37,170 nucleotides of DNA, taken from Eubacteriales Family XIII. Incertae Sedis bacterium. GTDB lineage: Bacteria > Bacillota > Clostridia > Peptostreptococcales > Anaerovoracaceae. A program made the position numbers and the translations under genes. The notes under the pieces are model-generated. The model did not search any database, was not told the origin of the DNA, and saw only the letters and a list, made by a program, of their open reading frames with translations. Location of the stretch: assembly GCA_031264295.1 (NCBI GenBank), contig JAISED010000001.1, positions 1 through 37,170 of the forward strand, written 5' to 3'. Positions 20,358-28,998 of the stretch are shown one piece after another (positions within the stretch are counted from its first letter, which is position 1; each line of letters begins with the position of its first letter).

Positions 20358-21863
20358 CTACTGCCAACGTGCCAGAAATTTTCCCAGGCAGCCTAGCAGG
20401 GCGCTTTTTTCATTTTCTACCTGTCCGTTCATAACCCTATAAAGTAAGTATTCAAGCGCGTCGCCGACACCGACGCCTTCCGGCACACCCGCCGCGATGA
20501 TGTCGTGTCCGTCAACTGCCAGATCCCGAATGCGGTAGCACTGGTTTCCCCTGTTTATTTCGTCGATAGCACGTTCTACCTGTTCAAGTATGTAGAGCCT
20601 GTCCCGGCGTTTGCTTTCTTCATCGGGACCTACCGCCGGGTCTTTCAGTAACCATACCGACGCATCAGCGTACATCATGATTATAAGCTGCCTGAGGCGG
20701 TGTTCTCCGAACATATTCAATACTTGCTTCACAGCCGACCGTCTACTCTCAAGTACTATGTTATGATAGAGCAAAAGTTCGTACACTGTTTTAATTTCCG
20801 TATTTGAAAACCGCAAACGACGCAGAGCCTTTGCAGCGGTTTCTGCGTTTAGTAAAGAGTAGTTGATAGTATTTGTAAGGATTTTGCCATCTGTAATGAT
20901 GTCGCCTCTCAGTCTTTCGTCGTTGTGGTTTGCTATACCGCGTAAAAGCAAGGCAAGTCTTATAATGGGATCGCGCCGCGCAGCTCTCATGGAGACTAGA
21001 TTGCGACGCCATTGGTAAAAGGCCTCCGAGTCGGCGCGCTTGGCGGCGGCGATTCCCTTAACCCCGGCCGCTACGATTATTTCCGGCAGAATGATAGCCA
21101 CGACATCGGCAAAAGCGCTCAGAACCGCGTCAATGCCCGAACCTGAGCCTTCCAGCATCTTAATAAGCTCAGCTCTCACGCGTTCGGGTGCGACATTTCT
21201 CAGAAGTTCCTTATTGGCGTGAAGGGACGCTGCTGTTTGCTTTTCTATTTTAAAGTCATCAAATGCAGCAAACCTGAGGGCTCTCATAATCCTCAGGGCA
21301 TCCTCTTGAAAACGCGCTTCCGGATCCCCGACTGCTCTTATACGCCCCTCCACCAGATCGGCGAGGCCGTCGAAGTAGTCGACAAGCCCCCTCTCGTGGT
21401 TATATGCCATGGCATTTATTGTGAAATCCCTTCTGGCAAGATCATCTTCGAGGGTTCTCACGAAACGCACCCGATCCGGACGCCTGTTATCGCTGTACTT
21501 GCCATCGATGCGAAATGTTGTAACCTCAACGGTCTCGCCGTCCTTGGCGACTGTCACGGTTCCGTGCTTGATCCCTGTCCCTATGACATGACATGACCCG
21601 ACCAGGCATTCGTGCACCTGATCGGGTCTTGCTGACGTACATATATCCCAGTCGCGTGGAGTCCGCCCGAGAATGCTGTCTCTCACACATCCTCCTACAA
21701 CGAAGGCCTCATATTTCTGAGCTGAAAGGGCGCTGAGTATCATTTCCGCGAACTCCGGAATTTCAATACTTACCGGAGCACCGGAGTTCGCCGTCGATAG
21801 CCGCGAACCCTGATCGCTGCTCTTCAAGAACTTTTCAATCTTTCTTCTGCTTCGTCTTTCCAT
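20358..21863 (-). CDS. cca: tRNA CCA-adding enzyme / tRNA nucleotidyltransferase
   Basis: A 501-residue class II nucleotidyltransferase that builds or repairs the CCA end of tRNA. Visible motifs: FVVGGCVRDSILGRTPRDWDI with G57-G58 and the metal ligands D71 and D73; the RRDFTINAMAYN segment; and DYFDGLADLVEGRIRAVGDPEARFQEDALRIMRALRFAA. The C-terminal half is helical, as in bacterial enzymes. An N-terminal basic extension of about 35 residues may mean the real start is further in; there is no strong ribosome site at 21863. It follows hppA on the same strand after 59 bases and may be cotranscribed. Confidence 0.92.
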   Translation of the reverse strand: MERRSRRKIEKFLKSSDQGSRLSTANSGAPVSIEIPEFAEMILSALSAQKYEAFVVGGCVRDSILGRTPRDWDICTSARPDQVHECLVGSCHVIGTGIKHGTVTVAKDGETVEVTTFRIDGKYSDNRRPDRVRFVRTLEDDLARRDFTINAMAYNHERGLVDYFDGLADLVEGRIRAVGDPEARFQEDALRIMRALRFAAFDDFKIEKQTAASLHANKELLRNVAPERVRAELIKMLEGSGSGIDAVLSAFADVVAIILPEIIVAAGVKGIAAAKRADSEAFYQWRRNLVSMRAARRDPIIRLALLLRGIANHNDERLRGDIITDGKILTNTINYSLLNAETAAKALRRLRFSNTEIKTVYELLLYHNIVLESRRSAVKQVLNMFGEHRLRQLIIMMYADASVWLLKDPAVGPDEESKRRDRLYILEQVERAIDEINRGNQCYRIRDLAVDGHDIIAAGVPEGVGVGDALEYLLYRVMNGQVENEKSALLGCLGKFLARWQ

Positions 21864-21932
21864 TTTAATTTCGATTCATACACCGATTTGAAATCCGATT
21901 TAATTTCGACTCATACGCCGATTTAAAATCCG
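21864..21932. repeat. two 35-bp tandem copies at the hppA-cca junction
   Basis: TTTAATTTCGATTCATACAC (from 21864) recurs 35 bases later as TTTAATTTCGACTCATACGC (from 21899), both followed by CGATTT-AAATCCG. The second copy contains the hppA stop codon. Confidence 0.7.
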
Positions 21933-23962
21933 AACAAACCGCTTCCATTATTGACAATGATGAATATCGGCGCAAAGACGACCGCTACTATTGTCATAAG
22001 CTTGATAAGGATGTTTATCGACGGGCCGGAGGTGTCCTTGAACGGGTCGCCCACGGTGTCGCCTACTACAGCCGCCTTGTGCGGCTCGCTGCCTTTACCG
22101 CCGTAATTGCCCTCTTCGATGTACTTCTTGGCGTTGTCCCACGCGCCGCCCGCGTTGGCCATCATGATGGCGATCAATACGCCTGCCGCCAGTGAACCCG
22201 CCAACATACCGCCGAGAGCTTCCGTTCCCATCAATATGCCGACAGCTAATGGTGCGATAATGGCGAGAAGTCCCGGGGCGATCATTTCCTTAAGCGCCGC
22301 CCTTGTACTTATGTCAACGCATCTGGCGTAATCGGGCTTCGACGTGCCGGCCATGATTCCCGCGTCGGCCTTGAATTGACGGCGTACTTCCTCTATCATC
22401 TGGTAGGCCGCCTTGCCGACTGAATTCATTGTGAGCGCTGAGAACAGGAAGGGCAGCATGGCGCCTATGAACAGTCCTGCTATTACCAAGGGGCTGAGAA
22501 GGCTGATCGATTCGAGTCCGACAACCTGTGAATACGATGCGAACAGAGCGAGAGCCGTCAACGCAGCTGAACCGATGGCGAAGCCTTTGCCGATAGCCGC
22601 GGTCGTATTGCCTACCGCGTCCAGTTTATCTGTGATAGTTCTGACTTCCTTTGGCAGTTCTGACATCTCTGCGATACCGCCGGCGTTGTCCGATACAGGG
22701 CCGTAGGCGTCTACAGCCACGACCATGCCCGTCGTTGACAGCATGCCGACCGCGGCGAGAGCGATGCCGTAAAGACCGGCGAAGGCGTTGGCCGCGAGTA
22801 TGCCTACGGATATCATGATGATCGGCCATACAGTTGAGAGCATGCCGACGCCGAAACCGCTTATAATGGTAGTAGCGGGACCGGTCTGGCACTGCTCGGC
22901 AATTTTTTTGACCGATTTATAATCTCCCGATGTGTACAACTCTGTGATTTTGCCTATTGCCACGCCAACAAGAAGACCGGAGATAATAGCTATGGCGCAG
23001 TTGTAATTATCGAAAAACACCTTGCTGAGCACCAGAGCGCACACGATCACGATGACGCTGCTGATATATGTTCCCGCGTTCAAAGAGCTTGCGGGATTAT
23101 TCGTGTTGCCTCTGCCGACCATAAGAATGCCGATGATGGATGCGATAATGCCGACTGCCGAGAGGATTAGCGCGAAGCCTGCCCCGACAATGGGATCCAG
23201 TGCGAATTCTTTACCGAATGAGGGAACTACGGTTGGAATGATCGCGGCAAGTGTAACCGCTGAAATGATAGAACCCACGTATGATTCGAAGAGGTCGGAA
23301 CCCATGCCTGCAACGTCGCCGACATTATCGCCGACGTTGTCCGCTATTACAGCGGGGTTTCTCGGATCGTCTTCAGGGATGCCGGCTTCTACCTTGCCTA
23401 CGAGGTCTGCGCCGACGTCCGCCGCTTTAGTGTATATGCCGCCGCCTACACGCCCGAAAAGAGCCATAGAAGAGGCGCCAAGCCCGAAGCCCGTGATGAC
23501 GGCCGCTGAATCGACGCCCATGAGGACGAATATGCCGCCGACGCCGAGCAATCCGAGTCCCGCGACGCAGAGTCCCATGACGGCGCCGCTTCTGAACGCG
23601 ACCTTGAGAGCTTTACCCATGCCGCCCGACATCGCCGAGCTGGCGGTTCTCACGTTGCCGTTGGTGGCGACTCTCATGCCGAAGAAGCCCGCCAGTACAG
23701 AGAAAAGGGCGCCCAGTACGTACAATCCTGCCGTAGTCCAGTTGATGCCGAATCCAAGTATTAAAACAAGCACTATAATGACGATAACCATGGTCTTATA
23801 TTCCCGCCTGAGGAAAGCCATGGCGCCTTCTCGGATATACCCTGAGATTTCTTTCATCTTCTCATTGCCGGCGTCAACAGTGTTGATCCAGCGTGACAGC
23901 CCGTATGCGACAATCAGAGCTATAATGCCCGATATCGGCGCTGCGACTATAAGTGTTTCCAA
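21923..23962 (-). CDS. hppA: membrane-bound ion-pumping pyrophosphatase
   Basis: A 679-residue, multi-span membrane pyrophosphatase that uses PPi hydrolysis to pump H+ and/or Na+ out of the cell. The catalytic loop [19 protein letters not shown] and the following [27 protein letters not shown] lie at about 182-228; the C-terminal [14 protein letters not shown] is complete. The segment [21 protein letters not shown] has alanine where K+-independent enzymes carry lysine, so a K+-dependent type is expected; the pumped ion cannot be read with certainty. The start codon is TTG at 23962, preceded by AGGAGGG with 7-base spacing. Confidence 0.95.
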   Translation of the reverse strand: METLIVAAPISGIIALIVAYGLSRWINTVDAGNEKMKEISGYIREGAMAFLRREYKTMVIVIIVLVLILGFGINWTTAGLYVLGALFSVLAGFFGMRVATNGNVRTASSAMSGGMGKALKVAFRSGAVMGLCVAGLGLLGVGGIFVLMGVDSAAVITGFGLGASSMALFGRVGGGIYTKAADVGADLVGKVEAGIPEDDPRNPAVIADNVGDNVGDVAGMGSDLFESYVGSIISAVTLAAIIPTVVPSFGKEFALDPIVGAGFALILSAVGIIASIIGILMVGRGNTNNPASSLNAGTYISSVIVIVCALVLSKVFFDNYNCAIAIISGLLVGVAIGKITELYTSGDYKSVKKIAEQCQTGPATTIISGFGVGMLSTVWPIIMISVGILAANAFAGLYGIALAAVGMLSTTGMVVAVDAYGPVSDNAGGIAEMSELPKEVRTITDKLDAVGNTTAAIGKGFAIGSAALTALALFASYSQVVGLESISLLSPLVIAGLFIGAMLPFLFSALTMNSVGKAAYQMIEEVRRQFKADAGIMAGTSKPDYARCVDISTRAALKEMIAPGLLAIIAPLAVGILMGTEALGGMLAGSLAAGVLIAIMMANAGGAWDNAKKYIEEGNYGGKGSEPHKAAVVGDTVGDPFKDTSGPSINILIKLMTIVAVVFAPIFIIVNNGSGLFGF

Positions 23963-24026
23963 AATTTACCCTCCTTACAAAAAAATAAAAATAGCGATAA
24001 TGATAATAAATCCAGAATCGAATACT

Positions 24027-24035
24027 ATTATAGCA
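24027..24035 (-). promoter_or_regulatory. extended -10 promoter of hppA
   Basis: On the minus strand TGCTATAAT forms an extended -10 box, about 65 bases ahead of the hppA start. The -35 region is poor. An A/T-rich leader leads to AGGAGGG. Confidence 0.5.
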
Positions 24036-24159
24036 CATAACTGCAATAAAAATCACGTAGCAAGCGTATTTTTTGGCTTAATTTTTGCGTGTTTTTTCAA
24101 CGCGCCTTTGTCATATTTTAAAGTTTTTTCCGGCAAAGGCGTAAAGTGGATTGTTTTGC

Positions 24160-24188
24160 TTGTGTTTCCTGGCTGGGTTTGATAGAAT
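24160..24188 (+). promoter_or_regulatory. candidate promoter of cas3
   Basis: TTGTGT (24160-24165), 17-base spacer, TAGAAT (24183-24188), about 80 bases ahead of the cas3 ATG. The divergent intergenic region 23963-24268 holds this and the hppA promoter; no gene is seen in it. Confidence 0.4.
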
Positions 24189-24268
24189 CTGGGTGGAGGC
24201 GCAACATCGGGTTGGCTCCGGTCGGAACAGGTAATTAGGTTCTATATATATCCGAAAGGCGGCTGAAA

Positions 24269-26959
24269 ATGAGTAAAAATGTTATTGCAGATCGCGCGAT
24301 GAAATCCTTGTCTGCTTGTAAAAGTTTGTGGGCAAAATCAGAGCGCAGCGATGGTTCTTGGGTTGCTTTATATACGCATATGGCCGATTCGGCTGATGTC
24401 GCCTTGAAGCTGCTGTATGGCTGGCTTCCCGGCGGAACTATGGAAGTTTTAGAGCGAGGATCAAATCAAGATATCGCTGAACAATTGCTTGTATTCTTGG
24501 CGGCAGCTCATGACTTGGGCAAGGCGACGCCTGTGTTTCAGCTCAAGCCACATATCAGCGAGGATTTATGCTCACGGGTGTATGACGCCGGATTCCCAGA
24601 GGCTTATCAGATCAGGGGAGATGACTGGAACAGGGTAAAGCACGCGCTGGCTTCGCAGCTGATACTTGAAAAATATGGAATCGACAGAAGTGTTGCTGTC
24701 GTACTGGGCGGGCATCATGGGAAGTTTCCATCAAAAAAGAGCGCCGATACAGTGGGCAATGCATACAAGGAATTATTGGGATTTGATTCAGAACAGTGGC
24801 GAACGGCTCAACGTGAGCTTTACTGTTATGCCCTGGAACTTTCCGGCATTGACGAGAGCGCTCTCAAACAGGTGAAACTCTCGCATGCACAGCAAATGAT
24901 TTATACCGGTATCGTTATAATGTCGGACTGGATTGCGTCGGGCGATGGCGATGTCAAGCTCCCGGAACGCTGGGATATTGTCGATGTGGATTTTGACAAT
25001 ACACCATATGATTTTGATTTCAAGTTTGGATTTACCGCCAGCGTTGTTCAAAGTATGGTGATCGACGCATTGGTGGATTCTGTGAAACCCGGCATAATGG
25101 TGATTGAGGCGCCCATGGGATCGGGCAAGACAGAAGCCGCGCTTGCAGGCGCTGAAATCATGGCGAGCAAAACAAATCGCAGCGGCGTATATTTTGGATT
25201 GCCGACTCAAGCGACTGCAGATGGCATATTTTCGCGTTTTACACAATGGATCGATAAAGTTAGCGATCACAAACCACATTCCATTTTCTTGGCTCACGGT
25301 AAATCCGCATATAACAGAAACTACGCAGAATTTCGACAATACGATGTTAACGCGGAAGACGATTCAAACGGCAGCGTATATGTAAATGACTGGACTAACG
25401 GACGCAAGAAGGGTCTGCTTGCTGACTTTACTGTAGGGACGATAGATCAGTTATTGATGTGCGCATTAAAGCAGAAACATGTCGCATTGAGGCATTTGGG
25501 CTTTGCTAATAAAGTTGTTATCATTGATGAAGTACATGCTTATGACGCCTATATGGATTCCTACCTGTATAAAGCTCTGCGTTGGCTTGGCGAATATAAC
25601 GTACCCGTTATTGTACTGTCGGCGACGCTGCCTCCCGCTACACGTCAAAAACTGATCGAAGGGTATTTAGGCAAAGGGGTTTCCGAGCAAGTAACTGAAG
25701 GGCAAGGGTTCCGCTCGCATAAGGTCACATTACCGCCGCCGGACTGGGCAAGGTCGGGGGCGTACCCGTTAATCACATACACTGATGACACGGTCGTTAA
25801 GCAATTATATCCGGCAGCCGATCCGAAACGCGCAGCTAAGGTGAATATTGAACGATTTGGGGACACAGACATTGAGATATGCGAAAAACTTGAAGATGTG
25901 CTTGCGGATGGCGGGTGTGCGGGAGTAATTGTAAATACGGTGGCTAAGGCGCAGAAGCTGGCGAACGAGTTGTCCGAACGATTCGGTCATGAGTATGTGC
26001 GGCTTTTGCATTCCGCCTTTATAAGCATTGATCGTACGGAGAAAGAAGCAGAATTGCTGAACCTGCTTGGACCGCCCGATTCAGTGGAGCGTCCGCACAA
26101 GTTGATCGTCGTTGGAACTCAGGTAATTGAACAGTCGCTAGATATAGATTTCGATGTATTGTTTACTGAAATTTGTCCGATTGACTTGCTGATTCAGCGG
26201 ATTGGCCGCCTTCACAGGCATAAACGGGCTGTGCGCCCGGCGGGTTTGACGCTGCCGAAATGTTATGTTATGGGCTGTGATAAGTTTGACAGTGGTTCAG
26301 CAGCGATATATGGTGAATATATGCTTATGGTAACAAAATACTTGCTGCCGGACAGCCTCTATCTACCGGATAATATAGCGCCGCTTGTAGGGGCGGCATA
26401 TGGCGAAAGCGTCGAGCCTCCGGATTGTGAACGCGAACTATTTGGAGCCGCAAAGGAAAAGCACAAAGCGCGTATTGAAGAGAAAGAAACTAGCGCATGT
26501 GAATTCCAGCTGCGCGAGCCGAATCAAGGCAGGTCTGATTTAACCGGAGCGCTGGATTATGATAAAAAGGATTCTTCAGATAAGAATGGCGAATCGACTG
26601 TGCGCGACGGCGAAAATTCAGTCGAGGCGATCATACTGCAGCTTACCAAGGGGAAATATAGGCTGCTGCCTTGGGTTGACGAAGGTAAAATTATACCGGC
26701 AGACTCTGTGCCTGACTCATATATGGCATTTACATTGGCGGGCTGTAAGATCAAACTTCCGATGTTCTCTAAGATATGGAATATAGATGAGACAATTAAA
26801 GAGCTGGAGGGAAAAGGCGCCCATCTGGCGCGGGCGTGGAGGGACAGCCACTGGCTTAATGGGGAGTTATTCCTTGTGTTAGACGGCGAATCCAAGGCTT
26901 CGTTGTGCGGGGAAACGATAAAGTACGACAAACACACGGGCTTGACGGTGGAGAAATAA
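24269..26959 (+). CDS. cas3: Cas3 helicase-nuclease of the type I-E system
   Basis: An 896-residue Cas3 that is recruited by Cascade at a target and degrades the DNA. An N-terminal HD nuclease domain shows H37, the HDLGK motif with H81-D82, and GGHHGKFPS. The superfamily 2 helicase has motif I MGSGKT (283-288), DEVH (420-423), VLSATLPP, and motif VI QRIGRLHRHKR, with VIEQSLDIDFDVLFTE before it. AAAGGCGG precedes the ATG at 24269. Unlike many compact I-E loci, cas3 is separated from cas8e by 443 bases containing a repeat element, a separate promoter and a degenerate CRISPR unit, so Cas3 and Cascade levels can be set independently. Confidence 0.95.
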   Translation: MSKNVIADRAMKSLSACKSLWAKSERSDGSWVALYTHMADSADVALKLLYGWLPGGTMEVLERGSNQDIAEQLLVFLAAAHDLGKATPVFQLKPHISEDLCSRVYDAGFPEAYQIRGDDWNRVKHALASQLILEKYGIDRSVAVVLGGHHGKFPSKKSADTVGNAYKELLGFDSEQWRTAQRELYCYALELSGIDESALKQVKLSHAQQMIYTGIVIMSDWIASGDGDVKLPERWDIVDVDFDNTPYDFDFKFGFTASVVQSMVIDALVDSVKPGIMVIEAPMGSGKTEAALAGAEIMASKTNRSGVYFGLPTQATADGIFSRFTQWIDKVSDHKPHSIFLAHGKSAYNRNYAEFRQYDVNAEDDSNGSVYVNDWTNGRKKGLLADFTVGTIDQLLMCALKQKHVALRHLGFANKVVIIDEVHAYDAYMDSYLYKALRWLGEYNVPVIVLSATLPPATRQKLIEGYLGKGVSEQVTEGQGFRSHKVTLPPPDWARSGAYPLITYTDDTVVKQLYPAADPKRAAKVNIERFGDTDIEICEKLEDVLADGGCAGVIVNTVAKAQKLANELSERFGHEYVRLLHSAFISIDRTEKEAELLNLLGPPDSVERPHKLIVVGTQVIEQSLDIDFDVLFTEICPIDLLIQRIGRLHRHKRAVRPAGLTLPKCYVMGCDKFDSGSAAIYGEYMLMVTKYLLPDSLYLPDNIAPLVGAAYGESVEPPDCERELFGAAKEKHKARIEEKETSACEFQLREPNQGRSDLTGALDYDKKDSSDKNGESTVRDGENSVEAIILQLTKGKYRLLPWVDEGKIIPADSVPDSYMAFTLAGCKIKLPMFSKIWNIDETIKELEGKGAHLARAWRDSHWLNGELFLVLDGESKASLCGETIKYDKHTGLTVEK

Positions 26960-26962
26960 TAA

Positions 26963-27044
26963 GGCAAGCTCCGTAAACCCTCGTCATGCTCTCGGACGGT
27001 CTTTTTTTCGCCTGATAGCATAACGCAAGTTTCCGGAGCTTGCC
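26963..27044 (-). repeat. dispersed 82-bp inverted-repeat element, most complete copy
   Basis: The ends GGCAAGCTCCGTAAAC (26963-26978) and GTTTCCGGAGCTTGCC (27029-27044) are inverted copies with one mismatch. The interior holds CGGACGGTCTTTTTTT. It lies 3 bases after the cas3 stop and 40 bases before the Cascade promoter. It looks like a small non-autonomous element (MITE- or REP-like); the long stem may also end cas3 transcripts. Confidence 0.75.
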
Positions 27045-27084
27045 ATAAGTGTTTGTAAAATATGATAATTGTTAAAAATATATA

Positions 27085-27113
27085 TTGACAAGACGTTCAG
27101 GGTATATTATTAT
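27085..27113 (+). promoter_or_regulatory. strong promoter of the Cascade operon
   Basis: A perfect -35 TTGACA (27085-27090), 17-base spacer and -10 TATTAT (27108-27113), with an alternative TATAAT at 27111-27116. Predicted start near 27120. This is the best promoter in the window. The transcript would run through the degenerate CRISPR unit into cas8e. Confidence 0.75.
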
Positions 27114-27119
27114 AATTAC

Positions 27120-27151
27120 AGGGCATGTGTTTATTAAAATTGATGTGGATT
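27120..27151 (+). promoter_or_regulatory. predicted binding site of the resident crRNA-like guide
   Basis: Starting at the predicted +1, this site matches the guide at 27271-27302 in positions 1-5 (AGGGC), 7-11 (TGTGT), 13-16 (TATT) and 18-20 (AAA), mismatching at 6, 12 and 17. Positions 21-32 match only at 24 and 27. The three bases before it are TAC; its last base C agrees with the pyrimidine found at the PAM-derived base of nearly all array repeats. Binding here would block the operon's start site. This is a prediction from sequence. Confidence 0.6.
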
Positions 27152-27169
27152 ATGTATACAAGAACATAA
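27125..27169 (+). CDS. possible 14-residue near-leaderless peptide under the guide target
   Basis: ATG at 27125 lies about five bases after the predicted transcription start and reads MCLLKLMWIMYTRT then TAA. It has no proper ribosome site. It could be a chance frame, a leader peptide, or a small toxin kept silent by the guide, as in CreTA modules. Support is positional only. Confidence 0.2.
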   Translation: MCLLKLMWIMYTRT

Positions 27170-27238
27170 ATTCCATTCATACTGTTTTGACCATGAGCTG
27201 TGCTCTTTGCGCGTAGTCTCACAATCAATTGTTGCAAG

Positions 27239-27333
27239 CGTTCCCTGCCGCCATATGCGGGGGTGATCCAAGGGCTTGTGTGTATTGAAAAGAAATTTTT
27301 CAACATTCCCCGCCATATGCGGGGATGCCCTAA
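27239..27333 (+). CRISPR. degenerate two-repeat mini-array in the Cascade leader
   Basis: Two diverged type I-E repeats flank a 32-base spacer. Repeat 1 (27239-27270) has a damaged 5' half (TTCCCTGCCGC) but keeps GCGGGG and the handle GTGATCCA. Repeat 2 (27303-27333) keeps TTCCCCGC-CATAT-GCGGGG, a perfect 6-bp stem, but its handle region has drifted to ATGCCCTA. Both share the loop CATAT, whereas the main array has ATGC, so they form a separate lineage and are not recent copies of the array. Spacer: 27271-27302, the same length as the spacers of the main array. Confidence 0.8.
27263..27324 (+). ncRNA. predicted crRNA-like autoregulatory guide RNA
   Basis: Cas6e cleavage at the 3' base of each hairpin would release a 62-nt RNA: handle GUGAUCCA (27263-27270), guide (27271-27302) and 3' hairpin (27303-27324). 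Main-array crRNAs would be 61 nt with handle GUGAUCCC. Only the parts used in this one RNA are conserved; the outer halves of both repeats have decayed. That pattern suggests selection for a single guide. Its target is predicted at 27120-27151, at the start site of the same transcript. Processing and function are inferred. Confidence 0.65.
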
Positions 27334-27402
27334 TGGAATCTGCTTGAAATTACGGATGTGCAAAGCTCTATTGCATGGTTATGAAAAAGGAGGATTGACA
27401 AT

Positions 27403-28998
27403 GTGGAAATGAAATTTAATTTGTTAGACGAACCTTGGATTTTGGTTCGTCATGGCACGACTGTGAAAGAGGTGTCACTGAAAAATCTGTTTCGTCACGC
27501 ACATGAATACCATTCGCTTGCGGGTGAACTCCCGACGCAAGATGCGGCGATACTGCGCGTACTGCTTGCGGTTTTGTACGGGACATTTACGAAAGCTGAT
27601 ACAGATGGCAAATTCGCAGAAATCAAGGATTATGATGAGGCTATCCGCAGATGGAAGTCCTTGTGGGAACGCGCTTGTTTCCCTATTGAATTAATCGAAC
27701 AATATTTAGATGAATATTGTGACCGGTTTTGGTTATTTCATCCGGAGTCGCCGTTCTTTCAAGTGGCGGGGATTAGAACCGCTAAAAATGATTTCGAACC
27801 TGTCACTAAAATTATGGCGCATGTACCGAGCCGTCCTGAACGGATGTTTTTTACGGAATTAAGCGGTAAGGCGGTGGAGAGTCTAAGCTTTGCTCAAGCG
27901 GCGCGATGGTTGATACATTTGCAGGCCTGGGACTATGCAGGCAAAAAAAACTCCATAATGGGAGGTGTGATGGACGGCGGAGGAACGGGTTGGTGCGGGA
28001 AATTGGGTGTTGTGTATCCTGTGGGAGCTAACCTTTTTGAAACTCTCATGCTCAATCTAGTGTTTGCTGACAGATCCAGTCAGATGATTAGGCTAGGGGC
28101 GCCTATATGGGAAGAAGAGCCGCGAACGGTAGAGAAAAGAGACTTAATACCGAAAAGCTATGTAGAATTGCTGACCTGGCAATCACGCCGCACTCGCCTG
28201 TTTTATGAGGATGATAGAGTCAATGGTGTAATTTCGTCATATGGGGATGTATTCGACAAGAAAAACACTTTCATTGAGCAAATGAGCGGCTGGCACGAAA
28301 GCTCACAGAAGGGTAAAGGACATATACCAAACTTGCACCTGTCCAGCCGAAGTATGTGGCGTGATCTTGGCGCATTGCTCCCACAATCGGATGAGGGCAG
28401 TAAGACAAGGCGTCCCGGAGTTTTGGATTGGCTCTCAGAGCTTGAGATCAATGGTATTATTAACCTTTGTGCTGTGGGATACGAGTACGGAGCAATGCAG
28501 GGGATCGTAAATGAGCTTATTTCAGATTCCATTACGTTGAACACGAAGTTACTTGCGGAACTCGGCAAGGATTGGGCTGTAAACATCATCGGTTTGATTG
28601 ACAGCACTGAAAAAGCGGTCAATGCACTGGGAAGTCTTGAGTTTGATTTATATCAGGCGGCTGGCGGTGACAGAGCAAAGTTCAAAGGGCGTTCGAGGGA
28701 GCAGGCATACTTTTCCCTTGACGAGCCATTTAGAGCGTGGCTCGAAAAGATCATACCCGACAGCAGTCCGGTGCTTGACACCAGCAATCAGTGGAAAATA
28801 AGCGCGAAACGTATTATCGCTAAAATCGGCGAAGACTTGATAGCCGAGGCCGGAGATGCGGCTCTTGTGGGGCGAGAGTTGGATAAAGGAAAAGGTAAAG
28901 GGAAAGTAGAAAAATATTATATGAGCGCGGCGATAGCGAGTATGAGATTTTGGAAGGCTTTGATAGATGTTTTCGGGAAGGAGGCGCCAAATGAGTGA
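27403..28998 (+). CDS. cas8e: Cas8e (Cse1/CasA), large subunit of type I-E Cascade
   Basis: The 531-residue large subunit that recognises the PAM and recruits Cas3. It opens with FNLLDEPWILVRHGTTVKEVSL, the usual Cse1 start, and contains FFQVAGIRTAKNDFEPVTKI, LQAWDYAGKK and GTGWCGKLGVVYPVGANLFETLMLN, a classic Cse1 block. The start is GTG 27403, 8 bases after AAGGAGGA; ATG 27409 is also possible and overlaps the TGA of a 3-codon frame beginning at 27401. First gene of a tightly packed operon running to cas2. Confidence 0.93.
   Translation: MEMKFNLLDEPWILVRHGTTVKEVSLKNLFRHAHEYHSLAGELPTQDAAILRVLLAVLYGTFTKADTDGKFAEIKDYDEAIRRWKSLWERACFPIELIEQYLDEYCDRFWLFHPESPFFQVAGIRTAKNDFEPVTKIMAHVPSRPERMFFTELSGKAVESLSFAQAARWLIHLQAWDYAGKKNSIMGGVMDGGGTGWCGKLGVVYPVGANLFETLMLNLVFADRSSQMIRLGAPIWEEEPRTVEKRDLIPKSYVELLTWQSRRTRLFYEDDRVNGVISSYGDVFDKKNTFIEQMSGWHESSQKGKGHIPNLHLSSRSMWRDLGALLPQSDEGSKTRRPGVLDWLSELEINGIINLCAVGYEYGAMQGIVNELISDSITLNTKLLAELGKDWAVNIIGLIDSTEKAVNALGSLEFDLYQAAGGDRAKFKGRSREQAYFSLDEPFRAWLEKIIPDSSPVLDTSNQWKISAKRIIAKIGEDLIAEAGDAALVGRELDKGKGKGKVEKYYMSAAIASMRFWKALIDVFGKEAPNE

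Noticed and set aside
23022-24182. 386-codon plus-strand frame opposite hppA
   Set aside because: It is a shadow of the minus-strand pyrophosphatase, with biased composition (Pro, Ala, Thr, Met) and no family resemblance.
27085-27333. Degenerate unit considered as a mere relic of an old array
   Set aside because: Exact 32-base spacing, selective preservation of handle and stem, and the promoter match starting at guide position 1 argue against simple decay, although relic status cannot be ruled out without expression data.
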